A stretch of DNA of 64,000 nt from Faecalitalea sp. UBA4312 (lineage in GTDB: Bacteria > Bacillota_I > Bacilli_A > Erysipelotrichales > Erysipelotrichaceae): assembly GCA_002394635.1 (NCBI GenBank), contig DGUK01000015.1, positions 1 through 64,000 of the forward strand, in the 5' to 3' direction. Below, piece by piece: positions 8,629 through 17,377 of the stretch; position 1 is the stretch's first letter, and each line of letters starts with the position of its first letter. Made by a program: the position numbers and the translations under genes. Under the pieces are notes generated by a model that saw only the letters and a list, made by a program, of their open reading frames with translations, was not told the DNA's origin and made no database searches.

Positions 8629-10497
8629 TTATTGCTCAACTTCCTGATCTTCATAAGCTTCGATAATATCATCCTGTTTGATGTCATTGTAATTCTCGAT
8701 GGTCATTCCACATTCGTAGCCGGACGTCACTTCTTTGACGTCATTTTCGAATCTTCGTAACGAACCTAGTTTTCCATCATAAATTACAATACCATCGCGA
8801 ATGATTCGAGCTTTACAATCTCGGCGGATCGAACCATCTGTCACCATACATCCGGCAATGGTTCCGATCTTGGAAACCTTATAAATCTTACGAACTTCCG
8901 CCTGTCCGATTACGACTTCTTCATAAACAGGCGCTAACAGACCCTTCATTGCGCTTTCTAACTCTTCCAACGCTTTATAGATGATATTGTGTAGACGGAT
9001 CTCTACACCTTCTTCTTCTGCTTTCTTTCGCACAGCTGCATTTGGACGAATATTAAATCCGTAAATAAGGGCATTCGACGCGCTGGCTAACAAAATGTCG
9101 GATTCGCTGATCGTACCGACGGTGGAACGGATCACATTCACCCGTACGTTATCAATTTCCAGTTTTTCCATGGAAGCCTTTAAAGCTTCAGCAGAACCCT
9201 GTACATCCGCTTTGATGATGACATTGATTTCCTGTACATTGCCTTCATCAATCTTTCTTGCCAGATCCTCCAAAGACATGGCACTTGAGGAATTTCTTTC
9301 TTTTTCGATCTGTTTCTCCAGTCGTTGACTGGCAATACTCTGCGCTTTTTTATAAGAGTCAAAAGCCATAAATACATCACTGGCTCTTGGTACATCACTC
9401 ATACCGATAATTTCCACTGGTGTACTTGGCAATGCTTTTTTAATGTCGGCTCCTTTATCGTTGGTCATACGACGGATACGTCCGTAGGATGTTCCGACCA
9501 CAATCGAATCCCCTGTATGTAAAGTACCACGCTGAACCAGCAATGTAGCTACCGGTCCACGACCTTTATCTAGTTTCGCTTCAATGACAGTACCGCTGGC
9601 TAAAGCATCCGGATTGGCACGCAGCTCCTGCATTTCAGCAACCAGTAAGATGGTTTCCAACAAGTCAGATACCCCTTCTCCTGTTTTTGCGCTGATTCTC
9701 TGGAAGACAGTTTCTCCGCCCCATTCTTCCGGCATGACCCCTAATTCAGCCATTTCACTCATTACACGGTCCGGGTTAGAGCCTGGTTTATCGATCTTAT
9801 TGACAGCTACAATGATCGGAACCCCGGCCGCTTTGGCATGATCGACCGCTTCTTTTGTCTGCGGCATGACCCCGTCATCGGCCGCTACTACGATTACTAC
9901 GATATCCGTAACCTGAGCACCACGGGCTCGCATAGCCGTAAATGCTTCGTGTCCCGGTGTATCCAGGAAGGTAACTTTGTTCCCATGCAATGATACTTGG
10001 TATGCTCCAATATGCTGCGTGATACCACCAAATTCTCCTCCGGTTACATTGGTTTTACGGATTGTATCCAATAAGGTTGTTTTCCCATGGTCAACATGTC
10101 CCATGATGGTCACAACCGGAGGCCGAGAAATTAACTTGTCTTCATCGTCTTCGATATGTTCGAGCTGATCTTCGATATCATCTTCTTCGATAATGATTTC
10201 TTTGTGCACTTCTACATTGAATTCTGCACAGATCAGTTCTATGTCATCGTCAGATAAAACAGTATTAATGGTAGACATATTTCCCATCAAGAATAAAAAT
10301 TTAATGATTTCAGAACTGTTTCGATGCAGCAGCTGGGCCAACTGCCCTACAGATAAAGGCTGTGAATATGTGATTTCTTTAATATCCACTACTTTTCTTG
10401 CTGGTCTGCTCTGTTTCGAAGAACGGTTGTAATTTCTTGATTTTCCTTTATTCTTCGATGGTTTTCTCTTTTTAGGCTGTGTCTTGTTATAAGCCAT
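8629..10497 (-). CDS. infB: Translation initiation factor IF-2
   Basis: GTPase that brings initiator tRNA to the 30S subunit. The 622 residues have a short, very basic N-terminal tail ([17 protein letters not shown]), an IF2_N helix domain, G1 [13 protein letters not shown]3 DTPGHEAF, G4 NKID and the C-terminal C1/C2 barrel domains. It is shorter than the Bacillus protein because the N-terminal region is reduced. The ATG abuts the ylxQ TGA (…GTGAATGG). Part of the nusA-infB operon. Confidence 0.98.
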   Translation of the reverse strand: MAYNKTQPKKRKPSKNKGKSRNYNRSSKQSRPARKVVDIKEITYSQPLSVGQLAQLLHRNSSEIIKFLFLMGNMSTINTVLSDDDIELICAEFNVEVHKEIIIEEDDIEDQLEHIEDDEDKLISRPPVVTIMGHVDHGKTTLLDTIRKTNVTGGEFGGITQHIGAYQVSLHGNKVTFLDTPGHEAFTAMRARGAQVTDIVVIVVAADDGVMPQTKEAVDHAKAAGVPIIVAVNKIDKPGSNPDRVMSEMAELGVMPEEWGGETVFQRISAKTGEGVSDLLETILLVAEMQELRANPDALASGTVIEAKLDKGRGPVATLLVQRGTLHTGDSIVVGTSYGRIRRMTNDKGADIKKALPSTPVEIIGMSDVPRASDVFMAFDSYKKAQSIASQRLEKQIEKERNSSSAMSLEDLARKIDEGNVQEINVIIKADVQGSAEALKASMEKLEIDNVRVNVIRSTVGTISESDILLASASNALIYGFNIRPNAAVRKKAEEEGVEIRLHNIIYKALEELESAMKGLLAPVYEEVVIGQAEVRKIYKVSKIGTIAGCMVTDGSIRRDCKARIIRDGIVIYDGKLGSLRRFENDVKEVTSGYECGMTIENYNDIKQDDIIEAYEDQEVEQ

Positions 10498-10794
10498 TCA
10501 CGAACCCTCACTTTCTCTTATCATAACATTTGCAAGATTTTTATCCGATATTCCAAAGGACTGCACATCCCAAGGCGTTATCTGCGAAAACACCGATTCC
10601 GGCAGGATCCTGCAAGGAATGTCATAAAATCTGCATTTATCTTCCAATTTTTTTCTGCGGTTCTTTCCACAGGATTCACAAATAATGACTATGTATACTT
10701 TTTTTGATTGAACAGAAGGAATCAGTTGACTTCCAATAACCGCTTTTCTTGTTTTAAAAGCAGCCCGGCATAAGTTTATCAGGTTATTATTCAC
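10498..10794 (-). CDS. YlxQ-like L7Ae-family RNA-binding protein
   Basis: The 98 residues fit the L7Ae/L30e fold (NLCRAAFKTRKAVIGSQLIPSVQSKKVYIVIICE, then a second half with IPCRILPESVF). It sits between ylxR and infB, the invariant place of ylxQ in Bacillota. Family members bind kink-turn RNA; the exact role is uncertain. The start is a GTG at 10794 preceded by GGAG seven nt upstream, overlapping the ylxR stop by 8 nt. The sequence has diverged from the usual YlxQ glycine-rich core. Confidence 0.82.
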   Translation of the reverse strand: MNNNLINLCRAAFKTRKAVIGSQLIPSVQSKKVYIVIICESCGKNRRKKLEDKCRFYDIPCRILPESVFSQITPWDVQSFGISDKNLANVMIRESEGS

Positions 10795-11044
10795 CGACGA
10801 TCTCCATCAATTGATCGTAGATTTCATCTGGAATATCCTGTTCTAATGCACGATTCAGTGCTTTATTCTTCTTTGCTAGTTCAATCGTTTCCTTACTACG
10901 GCTCACATACGCTCCGTGCCCATTTCGTTTTCCAGTAAGATCGACCACGATTTCCTTTTCCGGTGTGCGAACCACACGAATCAATTCTTTTTTGGGAAAA
11001 CGCTGTTGTGTCACGACGCATTTACGCATAGGTATCTTACGCAT
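10787..11044 (-). CDS. rnpM: YlxR/RnpM-family RNA-binding protein
   Basis: The 85 residues start MRKIPMRKCVVTQQRFPKKELIRVVR and contain RKGHGAYVSRS-like GKRNGHGAYVSRSKE, diagnostic of DUF448/YlxR. YlxR proteins bind RNase P RNA in Bacillus, hence the name RnpM. SD AGGAGG lies before the ATG at 11044. It lies between nusA and ylxQ in the conserved operon. Confidence 0.92.
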   Translation of the reverse strand: MRKIPMRKCVVTQQRFPKKELIRVVRTPEKEIVVDLTGKRNGHGAYVSRSKETIELAKKNKALNRALEQDIPDEIYDQLMEIVGE

Positions 11045-11052
11045 ATGACCTC

Positions 11053-12756
11053 CTAATCATAATATTCATCGTATTCTTCATAATCAACGTCTTCATCCCA
11101 GCGTTCATCTTCTTCGTATTCATACTCTTCGATTTCCGCCAGCTCCTCTTCAGAATAGATCGGACGCATTTGTTCGAATTGTTGACGTTGTTTTTCCAAA
11201 TCATCCTTTTTCTTGATCTCTTCTTTTTTCGGCTCTTCTTGTTTCTTCTTTGATTTGACTTCCTGCTTTGTGGAAGCATCCGCAAAGTTTTCGAATTTAG
11301 AAGTATACTCTTTCACCTGTCCTGCACGGGCAGCTTTACGTTTTTCTTTAGCCAAACGAGCCGCTTTTTCCATTTCATCTTCTTCTTTCGGCTCTTCGAC
11401 AACAGGTTCTTCCACTTGTTCGGCTTCTTTTATTTCAATAATATCTTCTAACTGTGTTTCTTCTTTCTTCAGTTTTTCTTTTTCAAACAACGTTTTTGCA
11501 TCTTCATGAGATGAAGCAAGCTGTTCATCCATTTCGATATCTACATCTTCGTTATAAATGAAATCAGCGGATTCAACATTTTCGATTTCGCTTTCTTTCT
11601 TACGCTGTTCTTCATAATGTAATTGCTGCTTATAAGCACGTTCACGTGCTTTCTGCTCTTCATACTCTTGCTGCATCTCACGACTGCGGGCCATATAATC
11701 AATACCCATCTCCTGCATTTCGCTTTCTGATTTTATATCAATTTTATGGTTTGTAAGTTTTACAGCTAAACGAGCATTCTTTCCTTTTTTACCTATGGCT
11801 AAAGATAACTGATTATCCGGTACAACGACCACCAATCCGTCTTTCACTTCATCGTTCGGAAATACAGCTACGGATTCACTCGGACTTAGAGCATTCTTGA
11901 TCAGGTCGCTAATATTATCGGACCATTCAAAAATATCGATTTTTTCACCATGCAGTTCATTGATGATCGATTGTACACGCTGCCCCCTAGGCCCGATACA
12001 TGCACCGATCGGATCGACATTTTCATTGTAAGAAGTTACGGCAATCTTGCATCGCTCCCCAGCTTCTCTGGCAATCGCCTTGATTTCAATAATACCTTGG
12101 TAGATTTCTGGTACTTCTTTTTCGAATAGACGGCGGACAAAAACAGGTGTCGATCGTGAAACTAGAACCTGGGCTCCTTTAGTTTCCCGATTTACTTCAG
12201 AAATGACTACAAGAAGCTTTTGTCCTTCATAATAGTGTTCTCCAGGAATCTGCTGAGAACGTTTCATCATTGCCAATGTCTTATCAATATTGACGATTAC
12301 GAACTTTTCCTCTACAGTTTCCACTGTACCAAGAACCATATCATCCACTTTATCACAGTATTCTTCATAAATAAGTTGTTTTTCTGCTTCTCTGATCTTC
12401 TGTTTGATAACATTTTTTGCAAGCACTACATCAGCACGATCAAATTCCGTAAAATCAATTTCCGGTTCATTGACCATCTCACCGATTTTTGCGTTCTCAT
12501 CAAAATGCAAAGCATCTTCCAAAGAAAGCTCCAAGGCATCATCCACTACTTCTTCCACAACCATTCTCTGTGGATAAATATGAATATGACCATCATCTAT
12601 GACTACATTTACATAGGCATCCGGTGTCTCAACATGCTTGCGATAAGCTTTTGATAAAGCCTCTACCAGAGCGGCTTCGACAATTTCCTGGGACAGTTGA
12701 CGATCTGCTTCGATTCCCAATAATGCTGCTTTTAAATCCTGTACTTTTACTTTCAT
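11053..12756 (-). CDS. nusA: Transcription termination/antitermination factor NusA
   Basis: RNA polymerase-associated factor controlling pausing, termination and antitermination. It carries the N-terminal NusA domain, S1 domain (about residues 135-200), and KH1/KH2 with GACIGPRGQRVQSI and LAIGKKGKNARLAVKLT. After about residue 350 comes an unusually long, highly charged low-complexity tail of about 210 residues rich in Glu/Lys, ending in an acidic run (EYEYEEDERWDEDVDYEEYDE in two parts). Typical Bacillota NusA ends near residue 370. I chose ATG 12756 because AGGAG sits 5 nt upstream; an in-frame GTG is 6 nt earlier. Confidence 0.95.
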   Translation of the reverse strand: MKVKVQDLKAALLGIEADRQLSQEIVEAALVEALSKAYRKHVETPDAYVNVVIDDGHIHIYPQRMVVEEVVDDALELSLEDALHFDENAKIGEMVNEPEIDFTEFDRADVVLAKNVIKQKIREAEKQLIYEEYCDKVDDMVLGTVETVEEKFVIVNIDKTLAMMKRSQQIPGEHYYEGQKLLVVISEVNRETKGAQVLVSRSTPVFVRRLFEKEVPEIYQGIIEIKAIAREAGERCKIAVTSYNENVDPIGACIGPRGQRVQSIINELHGEKIDIFEWSDNISDLIKNALSPSESVAVFPNDEVKDGLVVVVPDNQLSLAIGKKGKNARLAVKLTNHKIDIKSESEMQEMGIDYMARSREMQQEYEEQKARERAYKQQLHYEEQRKKESEIENVESADFIYNEDVDIEMDEQLASSHEDAKTLFEKEKLKKEETQLEDIIEIKEAEQVEEPVVEEPKEEDEMEKAARLAKEKRKAARAGQVKEYTSKFENFADASTKQEVKSKKKQEEPKKEEIKKKDDLEKQRQQFEQMRPIYSEEELAEIEEYEYEEDERWDEDVDYEEYDEYYD

Positions 12757-12768
12757 ATTCACTCCTGT

Positions 12769-13227
12769 TTATAATTTTACAGCTGTCATAATCAGCATAA
12801 TATTTGTTTTATCAATCGTGATCGATTTATTGCGTGTTTTTTCTCTATATTGAACTGTAATTGTATCTTCCGTCACTTCAACTAAATCTCCACGTATACT
12901 GTCTAATCCTTGTTTCGGATCTTTTAATTTTACAAAAACATAGGATCCTTGTGCATTTCTGATCTGTTCTTCCGTTTTTAATTCTCTTTCAGCTCCAGGT
13001 GAACAGACTTCAAGATTGTATTCTTTTCCATACCAGTCTTTTTCATCGAGCATCTCACTAATGGCATCTGAACAAATTACACAAGTATCCAGATCAACAG
13101 TTCCTTCAATCTTTTCAATGGATATACGTAAGATCGGCGGCTTTTCATTTGTCAACCATTCCAGCTCATAAAGCCGGCATCCGTTACGCTCTAAACTTTC
13201 TTCTATCCATTCCTTTAGATTGTCCAT
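12769..13227 (-). CDS. rimP: Ribosome maturation factor RimP
   Basis: 30S assembly factor of 152 residues: MDNLKEWIEESLERNGCRLYELEW, then ILRISIEK, CVICSDAISEMLDEKDW and EVCSPGAERELKT, the RimP N-domain hallmarks, followed by the small SH3-like C-domain. I place the start at 13227, where GGGAG precedes the ATG; a longer frame reaching 13323 would cross the hairpin downstream of gmk. First gene of the rimP-nusA-infB operon. Confidence 0.95.
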   Translation of the reverse strand: MDNLKEWIEESLERNGCRLYELEWLTNEKPPILRISIEKIEGTVDLDTCVICSDAISEMLDEKDWYGKEYNLEVCSPGAERELKTEEQIRNAQGSYVFVKLKDPKQGLDSIRGDLVEVTEDTITVQYREKTRNKSITIDKTNIMLIMTAVKL

Positions 13228-13239
13228 ACTTGACTCCCT

Positions 13240-13275
13240 TCCAAAATGAAGGAGTGGTTTTACCCACTCCTCTTT
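13240..13275 (-). terminator. Hairpin between gmk and rimP
   Basis: AGGAGTGGG and CCACTCCT flank a short TAAAA loop; on the minus strand the tail is TTCATTTT, only moderately T-rich. Probably a partial terminator or attenuator separating gmk from the rimP operon. Confidence 0.5.
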
Positions 13276-13323
13276 AATATCTATGTGAAATTTACCACAT
13301 TTTATTTGAAACTGCAAGAACAT

Positions 13324-13902
13324 TTACTTTTTATCTTGCAATTCAATCGTACGCAGAATGATCAGCTCGATCAAGTCTGCTGCAAGTTTGGCATCTTCAT
13401 TACATATGATGTATTTATAATTCGACATCATCTTCATCTCATGACTTGCTTTTGCCAGTCTTTGCTGAATGATTTCTTCCGGTTCGGACCGACGGCCACG
13501 GATCCGACGCTCCAATTCCTCCATAGAAGGTGGAATAATAAATATGCTTAAAGCATCTGGACATTTCTTTTGTACCTGCACAGCTCCCTGCACTTCAATT
13601 TCTAAAAGAACATTCTTTCCTTCATTTCGTAATCGCTCCACTTCCTCCATCGGTGTTCCGTAATAATTTCCGACAAATTCCGCGTATTCCAGAAGTTGTC
13701 CTTTTTCAATGGCGTTTTCAAATTCCTCTTTTGTACGGAAAAAATAGTCTACACCATCGACTTCTCCTTCTCTAGGCTTTCTTGTGGTCATTGATGTAGA
13801 ATAAGCTAGATTCAAATCTTCGTTTTTTTCAAAATAACCTCGGATCGTCCCTTTTCCGACGCCACTTGGGCCACTCAATATAATTAATAATCCTCGTTTC
13901 AT
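13324..13902 (-). CDS. gmk: Guanylate kinase
   Basis: Phosphorylates GMP to GDP with ATP. The 192 residues begin MKRGLLIILSGPSGVGKGTI (P-loop), followed by YSTSMTTRKPREGEVDGVDYFF (GMP-binding) and IRGRRSEPEEIIQQRL (lid). ATG 13902 has a GGAAGTGG SD. The open frame extends 11 codons further upstream, but the -10 box of its promoter lies within that extension, which rules the longer form out. Divergent from rqcH. Confidence 0.96.
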   Translation of the reverse strand: MKRGLLIILSGPSGVGKGTIRGYFEKNEDLNLAYSTSMTTRKPREGEVDGVDYFFRTKEEFENAIEKGQLLEYAEFVGNYYGTPMEEVERLRNEGKNVLLEIEVQGAVQVQKKCPDALSIFIIPPSMEELERRIRGRRSEPEEIIQQRLAKASHEMKMMSNYKYIICNEDAKLAADLIELIILRTIELQDKK

Positions 13903-13922
13903 TCGTCCACTTCCTTTTTTAC

Positions 13923-13951
13923 ATTGTATCCTCATAAAATAGGAGTGTCAA
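13923..13951 (-). promoter_or_regulatory. Promoter of gmk
   Basis: TTGACA (13946-13951), 17-nt spacer and TACAAT (13923-13928) on the minus strand. It overlaps the region of the divergent rqcH promoter, where TG-N-TACAAT at 13960-13968 is an extended -10 candidate on the plus strand. Confidence 0.75.
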
Positions 13952-13992
13952 AAAATTTATGTTACAATAAAATTCTTAAAGGAGGCGTTTCA

Positions 13993-15621
13993 ATGGCCAT
14001 TGACGGTTTAATGTTATATTCCATATCCAAACAATTGAATGCTCTTTGCCCATGCAAGATCAACAAGATCCAAAATATAAGCGATGAAGAGATTCTTTTT
14101 AATCTGCACACAAGAAATCAAGGCAATCAGCGCTGTGTAATCAATGTGCATTCCAATACCAACCGGATCTATTTATCCGGATACATGGAAACAACACAAT
14201 CGAATCCATCCAATTTCGTAATGGTTTTACGCAAATGTATAGGAAACGGAATCATTGAATCCATTGAACAGAAAAACTTTGATCGGATTCTTTGCATGCA
14301 TATAACCCATCGTAATGAACTGGGAGATTTAATCAATTATGACCTTTATATTGAATTAATGGGTAAATATGCGAATATGATCCTTGTCTGTAATCAGCAG
14401 ATTGTAGATGCTTTGAAACGAATTCCTGTTTATGAAAATACAAAACGTTTCATCCATCCCGGGGCTCTTTATGTGCTACCGGAACAAAAGGAAAAGAAAA
14501 ACCCCCTCGTAGTGAATGAGATTGATACAGATACTAGTCTTGTATCTCAGTTATATGGTTTTTCTCCTTTATTATCCCGTGAATTTCTATATCGAATGCA
14601 CAAAGGACAAAAATACATAGACATACTCAATGAATTATTGCAGTCTCAAACGATGTATCTTTATGAAAAAGAATTTCATTGTATTGAACTTACGCATTTG
14701 CAGCAAACCCCTAGAATAGTCAGTTTTATGGAAGGTTTGAATCAAATACATCAGAAAGATGAAAGTAAGAACCGTATACGTGAACAATGTACAGATGTGT
14801 TCAGGACCATAGAAAACGAAAAACGCAAAGCTTTAAAAAAACTGCCGAAGCTCGAAGCCAGCTTTGAAAAAGCTAAAGAATATGGAATATATCAAGAATA
14901 TGGCGATCTGTTGTTTGCTTATATGTATGACATCGAAAAAGCACCTGTTATTACCCTTCCATCTTTTTCCGACGGAGAGGATATTAACATTCCGATTGAT
15001 ATGCGCTATGATCTGAAGACCAATGCCAACAGATTTTATCAGAAATATCACAAGCTTAAGCGAAGCCAGTCCATTCTTATAGAGCAGATCGAACAATGTA
15101 AAAAGGATATTGAGTATTATACTCAGCTTAGCGAACAGCTCAATTACTGTTCTATTGATGATGCCCGGGAAATCCGGGAGGAACTGATCCAAAACCATGT
15201 GCTACGCAGCCATAAAAAGCATCGCCGGCAAACGAAAAAACATCCGAATTATCTACATCTGAAATGCGACGGATTTGAAATCTTTATCGGTAAGAATAAT
15301 CTGCAAAACAATTATATTACCCATCGTCTTTCACGAAAACAAGATATTTGGTTTCATGTAAAAGGGTATCATGGTTCACATGTTCTTTTAAAAACAGAAC
15401 ATCTAGATGAAAGACAAATACGGATGTGTGCACAACTAGCCGCATATCACTCCAAAGGGAAACATTCCAGCAGCGTGCCTGTTGACTATTGCCCGATTTC
15501 ACAAATCAAAAAAGTTCCGGGTTCCAAAATTGGTTTTGTGACCATGAAATCTTATAAAACAATCTATATCGACCCGGAAGAATCCATGATCCAGGAATGG
15601 ATCAAAACGTATAAACGTTAA
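13993..15621 (+). CDS. rqcH: Ribosome quality control protein RqcH (NEMF/FbpA family)
   Basis: Binds stalled 50S-peptidyl-tRNA complexes and recruits tRNA-Ala for C-terminal alanine tailing. The 542 residues have the NFACT-N domain (MAIDGLMLYSISKQLN…VMVLRKCIGNGIIESIEQKNFDRIL), a long coiled-coil middle (about 275-420) and the NFACT-R domain with IFIGKNNLQNNYITHRLSRKQD, IWFHVKGYHGSHV and CPISQIKKVPGSKIGFV. ATG 13993 has AAGGAGG 7 nt upstream; the frame is open to 13924 but overlaps promoter elements. Older annotations call this family fibronectin-binding protein. Confidence 0.93.
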   Translation: MAIDGLMLYSISKQLNALCPCKINKIQNISDEEILFNLHTRNQGNQRCVINVHSNTNRIYLSGYMETTQSNPSNFVMVLRKCIGNGIIESIEQKNFDRILCMHITHRNELGDLINYDLYIELMGKYANMILVCNQQIVDALKRIPVYENTKRFIHPGALYVLPEQKEKKNPLVVNEIDTDTSLVSQLYGFSPLLSREFLYRMHKGQKYIDILNELLQSQTMYLYEKEFHCIELTHLQQTPRIVSFMEGLNQIHQKDESKNRIREQCTDVFRTIENEKRKALKKLPKLEASFEKAKEYGIYQEYGDLLFAYMYDIEKAPVITLPSFSDGEDINIPIDMRYDLKTNANRFYQKYHKLKRSQSILIEQIEQCKKDIEYYTQLSEQLNYCSIDDAREIREELIQNHVLRSHKKHRRQTKKHPNYLHLKCDGFEIFIGKNNLQNNYITHRLSRKQDIWFHVKGYHGSHVLLKTEHLDERQIRMCAQLAAYHSKGKHSSSVPVDYCPISQIKKVPGSKIGFVTMKSYKTIYIDPEESMIQEWIKTYKR

Positions 15622-15622
15622 G

Positions 15623-15650
15623 AAAAGCCCGTCAACACAACGGGCTTTTT
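15623..15650. terminator. Bidirectional terminator rqcH / rnfB
   Basis: AAAAGCCCG and CGGGCTTTT flank a 9-nt loop, with T-runs usable on both strands. It ends rqcH on plus and the Rnf operon on minus. Confidence 0.9.
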
Positions 15651-15652
15651 AA

Positions 15653-15970
15653 TTAACCTTTTATTTTGATAGTGCTGCCATCCGGTCCCGGTGTATTAGC
15701 CAGGTATTCCAGAATAGCCTGTTTTTGATCCGGTTTAGTCGGTTTACATAAGAAGGAATTTACCTCCCCATCCACCATGGCTTCCGCAAACCCGGAGCAT
15801 CCCGGATAACCGCAACCACCACAGTTATATCCCGGAAGCATACCCGTTACGTGTTCCACACGTTCATCGACTTCCACCTTTAATTTGTTGTCGGCAATAC
15901 CGAGCCCAAATCCCAACAGAGCGCCAAGCACTAACATCATGATAATTGCTACGACCATACTAACCTCCAT
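15653..15970 (-). CDS. rnfB: Minimal RnfB subunit of the Rnf complex
   Basis: RnfB normally anchors to the membrane, carries a four-cysteine [4Fe-4S] domain and then two or more ferredoxin-type clusters, and takes electrons from ferredoxin. Here only 105 residues exist: one membrane helix (about 6-26) and the first domain with Cys50, Cys53, Cys58 and Cys75 (C-x2-C-x4-C-x16-C). No CxxCxxCxxxC ferredoxin motif follows; the stop is next to the operon terminator, so this is not a visible frameshift. Usual RnfB length is roughly 190-330. The start overlaps the upstream mini-gene stop as TAATG. Confidence 0.87.
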   Translation of the reverse strand: MEVSMVVAIIMMLVLGALLGFGLGIADNKLKVEVDERVEHVTGMLPGYNCGGCGYPGCSGFAEAMVDGEVNSFLCKPTKPDQKQAILEYLANTPGPDGSTIKIKG

Positions 15971-16137
15971 TATTCATGATCCGGATGCAGTTGACAGGAA
16001 ACCAGCTTACACCCGTCACAATCCGCTTTAATATTTTCACAACCTTCTGGTACAGGTGTTTTATGATTTTTAATGTACGCCCAAATATATATGCCAATCA
16101 AAGCACTGATAAAGAGCACACCTGCGATAATACGCAT
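15970..16137 (-). CDS. Cys-rich single-pass membrane mini-protein within the Rnf operon
   Basis: A 55-residue protein: one N-terminal membrane helix (about residues 3-22) followed by a soluble tail with Cys33, Cys40, Cys43 and Cys48 (C-x6-C-x2-C-x4-C) and histidines at the end. The layout resembles the FeoB-associated Cys-rich membrane protein family, but no feoB is nearby. Both ends overlap neighbours as TAATG (rnfA stop at 16137, rnfB start at 15970), so translation is tightly coupled. I infer an accessory iron-sulfur or assembly role for Rnf; the function is unknown. Confidence 0.75.
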   Translation of the reverse strand: MRIIAGVLFISALIGIYIWAYIKNHKTPVPEGCENIKADCDGCKLVSCQLHPDHE

Positions 16138-16712
16138 TAGATAACTCCTGCAAACGCGGAGAATGCCATAGACATAATAGCCGCACAAATCAAGGCAATT
16201 GCATTCCCTTTAAAGAATTCAGGAACATCGCTGATCTCCAGTTTTTCTCGAATTGTCGAGAATATAAACAGAACCAAAGCAAATCCTAAAGGAGTACCAA
16301 TGCTGTACATGATCATATGTCCAATATCATAGCCATTCTGGATATTAACCAGACATACGTTTAATACGACACAGTTCGTAGTAATCAAAGGCAGATAAAC
16401 ACCCAGTGATTTATACAAAGCCGGACTTGTCTTTTTGATAAACATTTCAGTTAACTGTACCAGTGAAGCAATTACCAAAATAAATGTAATCAAATCCATA
16501 AATTCCAGATGCAATGGAACCAGTACCAGATAATATAAAGCATACGTCACAAATGCGGCAACAACAATGACGAAGATAACAGCAATACCCATGCCTAATG
16601 CTGAAGAACGTTTTTTGGATACTCCCATAAAAGGACACATACCCAAGAACTGTGTTAATACAACGTTGTTCACGATTAAACTGGTAAATAATAATCCAAA
16701 TAATTCAGCCAT
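16137..16712 (-). CDS. rnfA: Rnf electron transport complex subunit RnfA
   Basis: Integral membrane subunit of 191 residues with six hydrophobic helices, opening MAELFGLLFTSLIVNNVVLTQFLGMCPFMGVSKK; the conserved Cys near residue 26 is part of the membrane [2Fe-2S] site shared with RnfE in structures of the family. A second conserved Cys lies in PLITTNCVVLNVCL. It follows rnfE by 3 nt and its stop overlaps the start of the Cys-rich mini-gene. Confidence 0.95.
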   Translation of the reverse strand: MAELFGLLFTSLIVNNVVLTQFLGMCPFMGVSKKRSSALGMGIAVIFVIVVAAFVTYALYYLVLVPLHLEFMDLITFILVIASLVQLTEMFIKKTSPALYKSLGVYLPLITTNCVVLNVCLVNIQNGYDIGHMIMYSIGTPLGFALVLFIFSTIREKLEISDVPEFFKGNAIALICAAIMSMAFSAFAGVI

Positions 16713-16715
16713 AGA

Positions 16716-17375
16716 TTACTTGCCCTCCTTTGCAGCCGCTTCTTCCTTTTTAGCTTGACGGTCTTTATACCAGGACACAAAAGCAGCTAATACCGCAAAT
16801 GTCAGGAATGCACCAACCGGTGAACTAAACATGCTGATTGTAAAATCTTCCGGTATGATCGTGAGTTTTAAAAAGATCTGATCCGGGTTGAACATATTGG
16901 TGATTTGGAAACCACCGGTCGATAATACTTCTCGGATGAATGACATAACAAATACGGCAATGAAGTACCCCAGTCCCATACCAATACCATCCAATGCACT
17001 GTCTAGTACATTGTGATCACACGCAAAGGCTTCCGCACGTCCTAAGATAATACAGTTTACAACGATCAATGGGATAAATACACCTAAACTTGTATTTAAA
17101 GAAGGTGCATAAGCTTCAATCACCATTTGGATGATCTTGACCAATGTTGCGATTACGACAATATATACAGGAATATGAATTTCGTCCGGTGTAATATTAC
17201 GAATCAAGGAAATAATGCAGTTTGATAATACCAGAACACAGATAACTGCCAGTCCCATTCCAATTGCGTTGTCCACACTTGTGGTAATAGCCAAGGTTGA
17301 ACAGATGCCCAGGAATAAGGAGAATACCGGATTTTCCTTGATCAATCCGTTTTTAAAATTTTCGAATCGATTCAT
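16716..17375 (-). CDS. rnfE: Rnf electron transport complex subunit RnfE
   Basis: Membrane subunit paired with RnfA. The 219 residues have six helices, with GICSTLAITTSVDNAIGMG near residue 25 and LIVVNCIILGRAEAFA near residue 110; the paired cysteines match the RnfA/E iron-sulfur motif. The C-terminus is cytosolic and charged (KDRQAKKEEAAAKEGK). It starts 2 nt after rnfG stops in the C-D-G-E-A-X-B operon. Confidence 0.94.
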   Translation of the reverse strand: MNRFENFKNGLIKENPVFSLFLGICSTLAITTSVDNAIGMGLAVICVLVLSNCIISLIRNITPDEIHIPVYIVVIATLVKIIQMVIEAYAPSLNTSLGVFIPLIVVNCIILGRAEAFACDHNVLDSALDGIGMGLGYFIAVFVMSFIREVLSTGGFQITNMFNPDQIFLKLTIIPEDFTISMFSSPVGAFLTFAVLAAFVSWYKDRQAKKEEAAAKEGK

Positions 17376-17377
17376 GT

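Noticed and set aside
12220-12654. 144-codon plus-strand frame within nusA
   Set aside because: Composition is Phe/His/Ile-rich nonsense typical of antisense to an acidic-rich gene; NusA domains on minus explain the region.
15653-15970. Frameshift explanation for the short RnfB
   Set aside because: The stop is immediately followed by the strong rqcH/rnfB terminator, leaving no room for a displaced ferredoxin domain.
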